Source: Tetrahymena elliotti 4EA (taxonomy: Eukaryota; Ciliophora; Oligohymenophorea; Hymenostomatida; Tetrahymenidae). Taken from it: a stretch of 64,000 nucleotides of DNA. Location of the stretch: positions 115,063 to 179,062 of the forward strand of contig JH720388.1 of the NCBI GenBank assembly GCA_000231825.2, written 5' to 3'. Positions 60,570-64,000 of this stretch are shown one piece after another. The position numbers and the translations under genes were made by a program. The notes under the pieces are model-generated. The model had not been told where the DNA came from. It made no database searches and saw only the letters and a list, made by a program, of their open reading frames with translations. How positions within the stretch are numbered: position 1 is the stretch's first letter; each line of letters opens with the position of its first letter.

Positions 60570-63500
60570 ATGAACAAGCTGAACTAATCTAAAAATAGCA
60601 TCAATAATAATACCAATGATCAAGTGATAGGTATAATTTTAATTTCTATTTTTGTAGCCATAATTTTAATTTGAGATAAATTATCTAATGTAATGTTTTA
60701 TTTTAGAAAATAAGCTGAAAGGAAAAGAAGAACTATTCATATTGAATCCTTCTAAACCTTATTTGGGAGGAACATAGCCACATAAAGTTTTTGTTAATAT
60801 AAAACAATTTTCTTATGAGGAAAAGTAAAATTTACATTCCCAAGAAAGGCCATCTGTAATGATTATAAATCCTACAACCATCAACTTCAACAACATCAAT
60901 ATAGATGTATGAAATTTATTTAGAAATCAAACAATAATCAAGAATATTTCCAATAGCCTAAAAAAAAGAAAATAGTATAGAAAGAAAAAAGCTATGAGTT
61001 CGATTTAGTCCAAGGATAAGAAGTGAGCAACCAAATGTTTCACAAAAAAGCCATAAGCTAAATAGTTCAAAAATTTTGTGCTGGAGTAAATCAATCAATT
61101 TTAGTTATTGGAGGAGAAGAATCAGGAAAAACACAAACGTAAAATATTATTTACCTTTTAATTCAGTTTTATTCTAAATTAAACATTCCAAATTTTTCAT
61201 TTTAAAATATTTCTTATTTTTTATTTTAAAAGATTTGTAATTTTTCATTTTAAAACATTATCAAAACAAATCATCAAAAAACACATTTTCTGTTTGTAAT
61301 TTGATCGATCAACAAATCATTTGTGTAATTTTAGATAATTTATTAATTCATTTTATTATAAAAAACAAATTGTTTCTTTGGAAAATTATTGAAATTTCAA
61401 AGATGTAAAAATTGACAAAACAAAAGCTTCAATTGATTTTTCTAATAAAAATATTTTCAATTATCATTTTAAAATAAATAATCATTAAGGTTTATTAAAT
61501 TAATTCAACAATAAATGAATTTTAATAGTTTTATTCTCATATAGGACTATTTCAACAACATTTTATTGAGATTTCTGTAAATTAATTAAAAATAAAATTC
61601 ATTAAATTTTATATTTTCAAATTAATTAGAATACCAGCTAAAACAGTTGATGATAAAAAATATTATTAAAATAGCAATTTTAATGCATAAAAATAGATGA
61701 TTTGAATTCAATATTTTAAATTTTATGTTAGAGATAATTGAGTTATTTAGATTCAATTTTTTTTATTATTAAAACTTTAAAATAATTAATTAGATTGATC
61801 GGAGGCATGAGAGATCCGGGATTATTTATTTTATCTTTGGAAGAAATTTTTGAAATCCTTTACTAGAGTCCTGATAGAGAAAATACAACTTTAAAGATGA
61901 GTATGTATTATAATAATGATTGTTTCTTTTATGATCTTTTAGTTAATTCTTAATTTCCTCATAAGCTATATGAGAAAGAAAATGGTGAGGTATTTCCTTT
62001 GGGAGTTAGTGAAGTTATTATAACTAGTTTGAGGACATCTCTTAAGATTTTAAAGTAAATTTTAAGAAATAATTTTCAAAATTATATATCTTAAATGAAA
62101 TAAAAAGAATAGGACTTGATAATATTGAAAACAGTGAAGAAATTAAAAAATAAGGGAATATTGTAATTAGTTTTAAATGTGAAAGAAGTGAAAGTGTTTT
62201 GATTAGCTAAGATACAGTTTATTCTACTTTTAAAATTATCAAAATAAGTGATGGAGCTTATGAAGAGATTTTTAGTAAAAATTAATTTAAATGTTTTCAA
62301 TTAACTTTAAAAATAAATAAAAAGATAACTCTAAAAATGAATGCATGATGTCTAATCTCATGAACTGCTTAAGATAGCTCTCAAAAATGAGCAATAAAAA
62401 AAAGAATGCTATTATTCCATTTAGGAAACATATATTCACAGAATATTTAAGAGAAATTTTAGTAGGAAATTCACAAACAAGCATTATTTGTTGTTTGAGT
62501 AATACTTAGAAGAGGGTTAATGATACATCAAATGTTTTAAGAATAGGTAATGCTTGCAAGAAAATATTTACAAATCCAAAAGAAACTAAATACTCTGTAT
62601 CCTAGTCACATAATATTTACAATGATATTTTGGAGAATATTGGTAACACTATATCCATATGGTTGAAAGAGTTTTGGGGAGAAATAGAAAAATCTAAGCA
62701 TAAAAGATTGAAAATTATATTTAAAATACTTAGAAATCTTGAAAAATATTTATATTCTCTACTTGATGGATTGGAGCAGCAAATTTAGATTGATCTTATT
62801 AAAAATGCCTTATTTTCCAAGATTTTAGATATGCACTGCAAGGTTTACTCTGAAAGCATAACAAGTGAAGATATCAAAGAATTTTACATAGCTAAAATAT
62901 AGGTCTATGCTAGGAAGTAGCTGAATGATTAGTTTGAACAAATATATCCAACCATACACTTTGTACTGAGCCAACTCGAAGAAGGAAAAGAAAAAATAAT
63001 TAAGAATAAAAATAAACTCTTCACTTTTTTTAGACTCTACTCTGAGGTTAAAAAGGTGTCCTAAAATGGAAATTTAAAAGAAATTTAAAACCTAGTTCCA
63101 CCTGATATTAAAATAACTCAGCTTCTATTAACAAATGTATAAAGTTTAACTAATTTAGACATAGAAAAAATGGGCTTTTTGTAAAAACTCTTCTCTAAAT
63201 TTCAAGAAATATGTGAGAACCTGATTGAAATGAATTAATACATTCCTTAGAATGTCAGATTAGACATTTAAAATTGCCTAAAAGACTTTAAATTTCTAGA
63301 AAAAACCCTCATTGATGAAGGTGTATACTTACTAGAAGAAAGCAACATGAATTCATCAAGAATTTCTAATAGATATAACAATTCATTATTTAAGTAAGGC
63401 TCCAAAGCAAGAAATAGTGTATTTAAAATGCAGCACGAAGGTGGTGGTTTTACTCGTTCAAGATTAAATTCTCAGTAAAAACTTCACTTTAAACATTATA

Positions 63501-64000
63501 ATAAATGAATAAAATAAATATTAATTTTTATTAGATAAAGTGAACACAGCATAAGCAGATAAAACACTTCATAACTCGATCCTGCTGGAGTAATTTTTTT
63601 AATTTAAGATTTTCACTTTTCTTAAAACAAATGGAAAATTTATTTTCATTAAAAATTTTATTTAGATACTGTAGAAGTTAGACAAATAATCATCTTAGTG
63701 TTATAATGACACTTAAAGTGAAATGAGCAAAGAAGATGAAGCCGAATTAGATAATTCATAATCTGAATATTATTTGAATGATAAATCAAGAGCAGTCACT
63801 TAAATCAATAATTCACAGCTTGAAAAATCTACAGCAGAAAATTAAAAACAATACTAAGATCGATTGGATGCAAGAAGAATAAGAGATTTATAGATAAAGT
63901 TAAAGATAATTCCAGCAGAAAAAGATATATTTGTTAATAATACTAAATTGTCTTTTAAAAGAAAATCAGATCCAACTACCTTTAATTTATTTTAGAAAAA
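60570..64000 (+). CDS. Divergent kinesin-like protein (3' end outside window)
   Basis: Eight exons are visible: 60570-60630, 60707-60906, 60957-61138, 61794-62054, 62108-62274, 62325-63474, 63535-63589 and 63666 onward. Phases agree at all seven introns. The motor starts near residue 45 (HKVFVNIKQFS). Landmarks are SYEFDLVQGQEVSNQMF, the P-loop VIGGEESGKTQT (~137-146), PGLFILSLEEIFEIL, VSEVIITSLRT and a late KNAIIPFRKHIFTEYLRE..VGNS block, the counterpart of the kinesin I.PYR.SKLT..L....GGN segment. The switch regions do not show SSRSH or DLAGSE, so ATPase activity is doubtful. The tail is helical and Gln/Ser-rich. The third intron (655 nt) is unusually long. Kinesins are microtubule motors; cargo is unknown. 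The C-terminus is cut by the window edge. Confidence 0.8.

Noticed and set aside
60907..60923. Possible 17-nt intron in the kinesin gene (gtatgaaatttatttag)
   Set aside because: A 50-nt intron from the same donor to the AG at 60955-60956 has the same phase and a normal size for this genome, so the ultra-short intron is unnecessary. RNA would decide.
1..64000. tRNA, rRNA, transposase, reverse transcriptase or CRISPR signals
   Set aside because: I looked for tRNA T-arm-like and box motifs, conserved rRNA segments, polymerase or integrase motifs and regularly spaced repeats, and saw none I could defend by eye.

Overview
The window looks like macronuclear-type DNA of a ciliate close to Tetrahymena. 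It is extremely A+T rich. Real genes only stay open if TAA and TAG are read as glutamine and TGA is the sole stop. Introns are short, AT-rich and GT...AG. With the standard code nearly every gene breaks into fragments; with the ciliate code and introns removed, long proteins appear whose exon phases close exactly. Coordinates and splice sites were derived by hand from the sequence, and family names come from recognised motifs, not searches.

Layout. (1) 1-20.4 kb is a tandem-duplication territory. It holds the 3' end of one cyclic-nucleotide-binding-domain (CNBD) potassium channel, relics of further copies, two complete paralogous channel genes (3780-8209 and 15962-20428) and, between them, a tandem pair of leucine-rich-repeat (LRR) genes. 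The second LRR copy (12.2-15.2 kb) is decaying. A reverse-strand relic of a coiled-coil protein lies at 2.64-3.48 kb. (2) 22.9-30.6 kb carries a seven-exon Dopey/DOP1 gene (2189 aa). (3) 32.4-35.8 kb has a secreted Cys-rich, possibly GPI-anchored protein, a nearly perfect 90-bp foldback sequence and an intact relative of the coiled-coil relic. (4) 36.6-40.3 kb (minus) encodes a tubulin-tyrosine-ligase-like enzyme with a long Q/N-rich N-terminus. (5) 41.9-48.6 kb holds two divergently oriented LRR genes built from one-repeat exons. (6) 49.2-50.1 kb (minus) encodes a fatty acid hydroxylase/sterol desaturase family protein. (7) 52.4-57 kb (minus) has an intact two-transmembrane ciliate-type protein flanked on both sides by relics of the same family. 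(8) 57.4-58.7 kb (minus) encodes an unrecognised basic protein. (9) 60.6-64.0 kb starts a divergent kinesin that runs off the window.

How it fits together. There are no operons. The genes are independent eukaryotic units, often with 0.5-2.4 kb of AT-rich spacer. The recurring theme is local family expansion and decay: channels, LRR proteins, coiled-coil proteins and two-TM proteins all occur as intact genes beside degraded copies. The two CNBD channels are the most distinctive genes. They have a canonical potassium selectivity filter, an S4 region without the usual arginine ladder, a CCHC zinc knuckle just after the CNBD and a conserved C-terminal module. I see no transposase, reverse transcriptase, rRNA, tRNA or CRISPR array.
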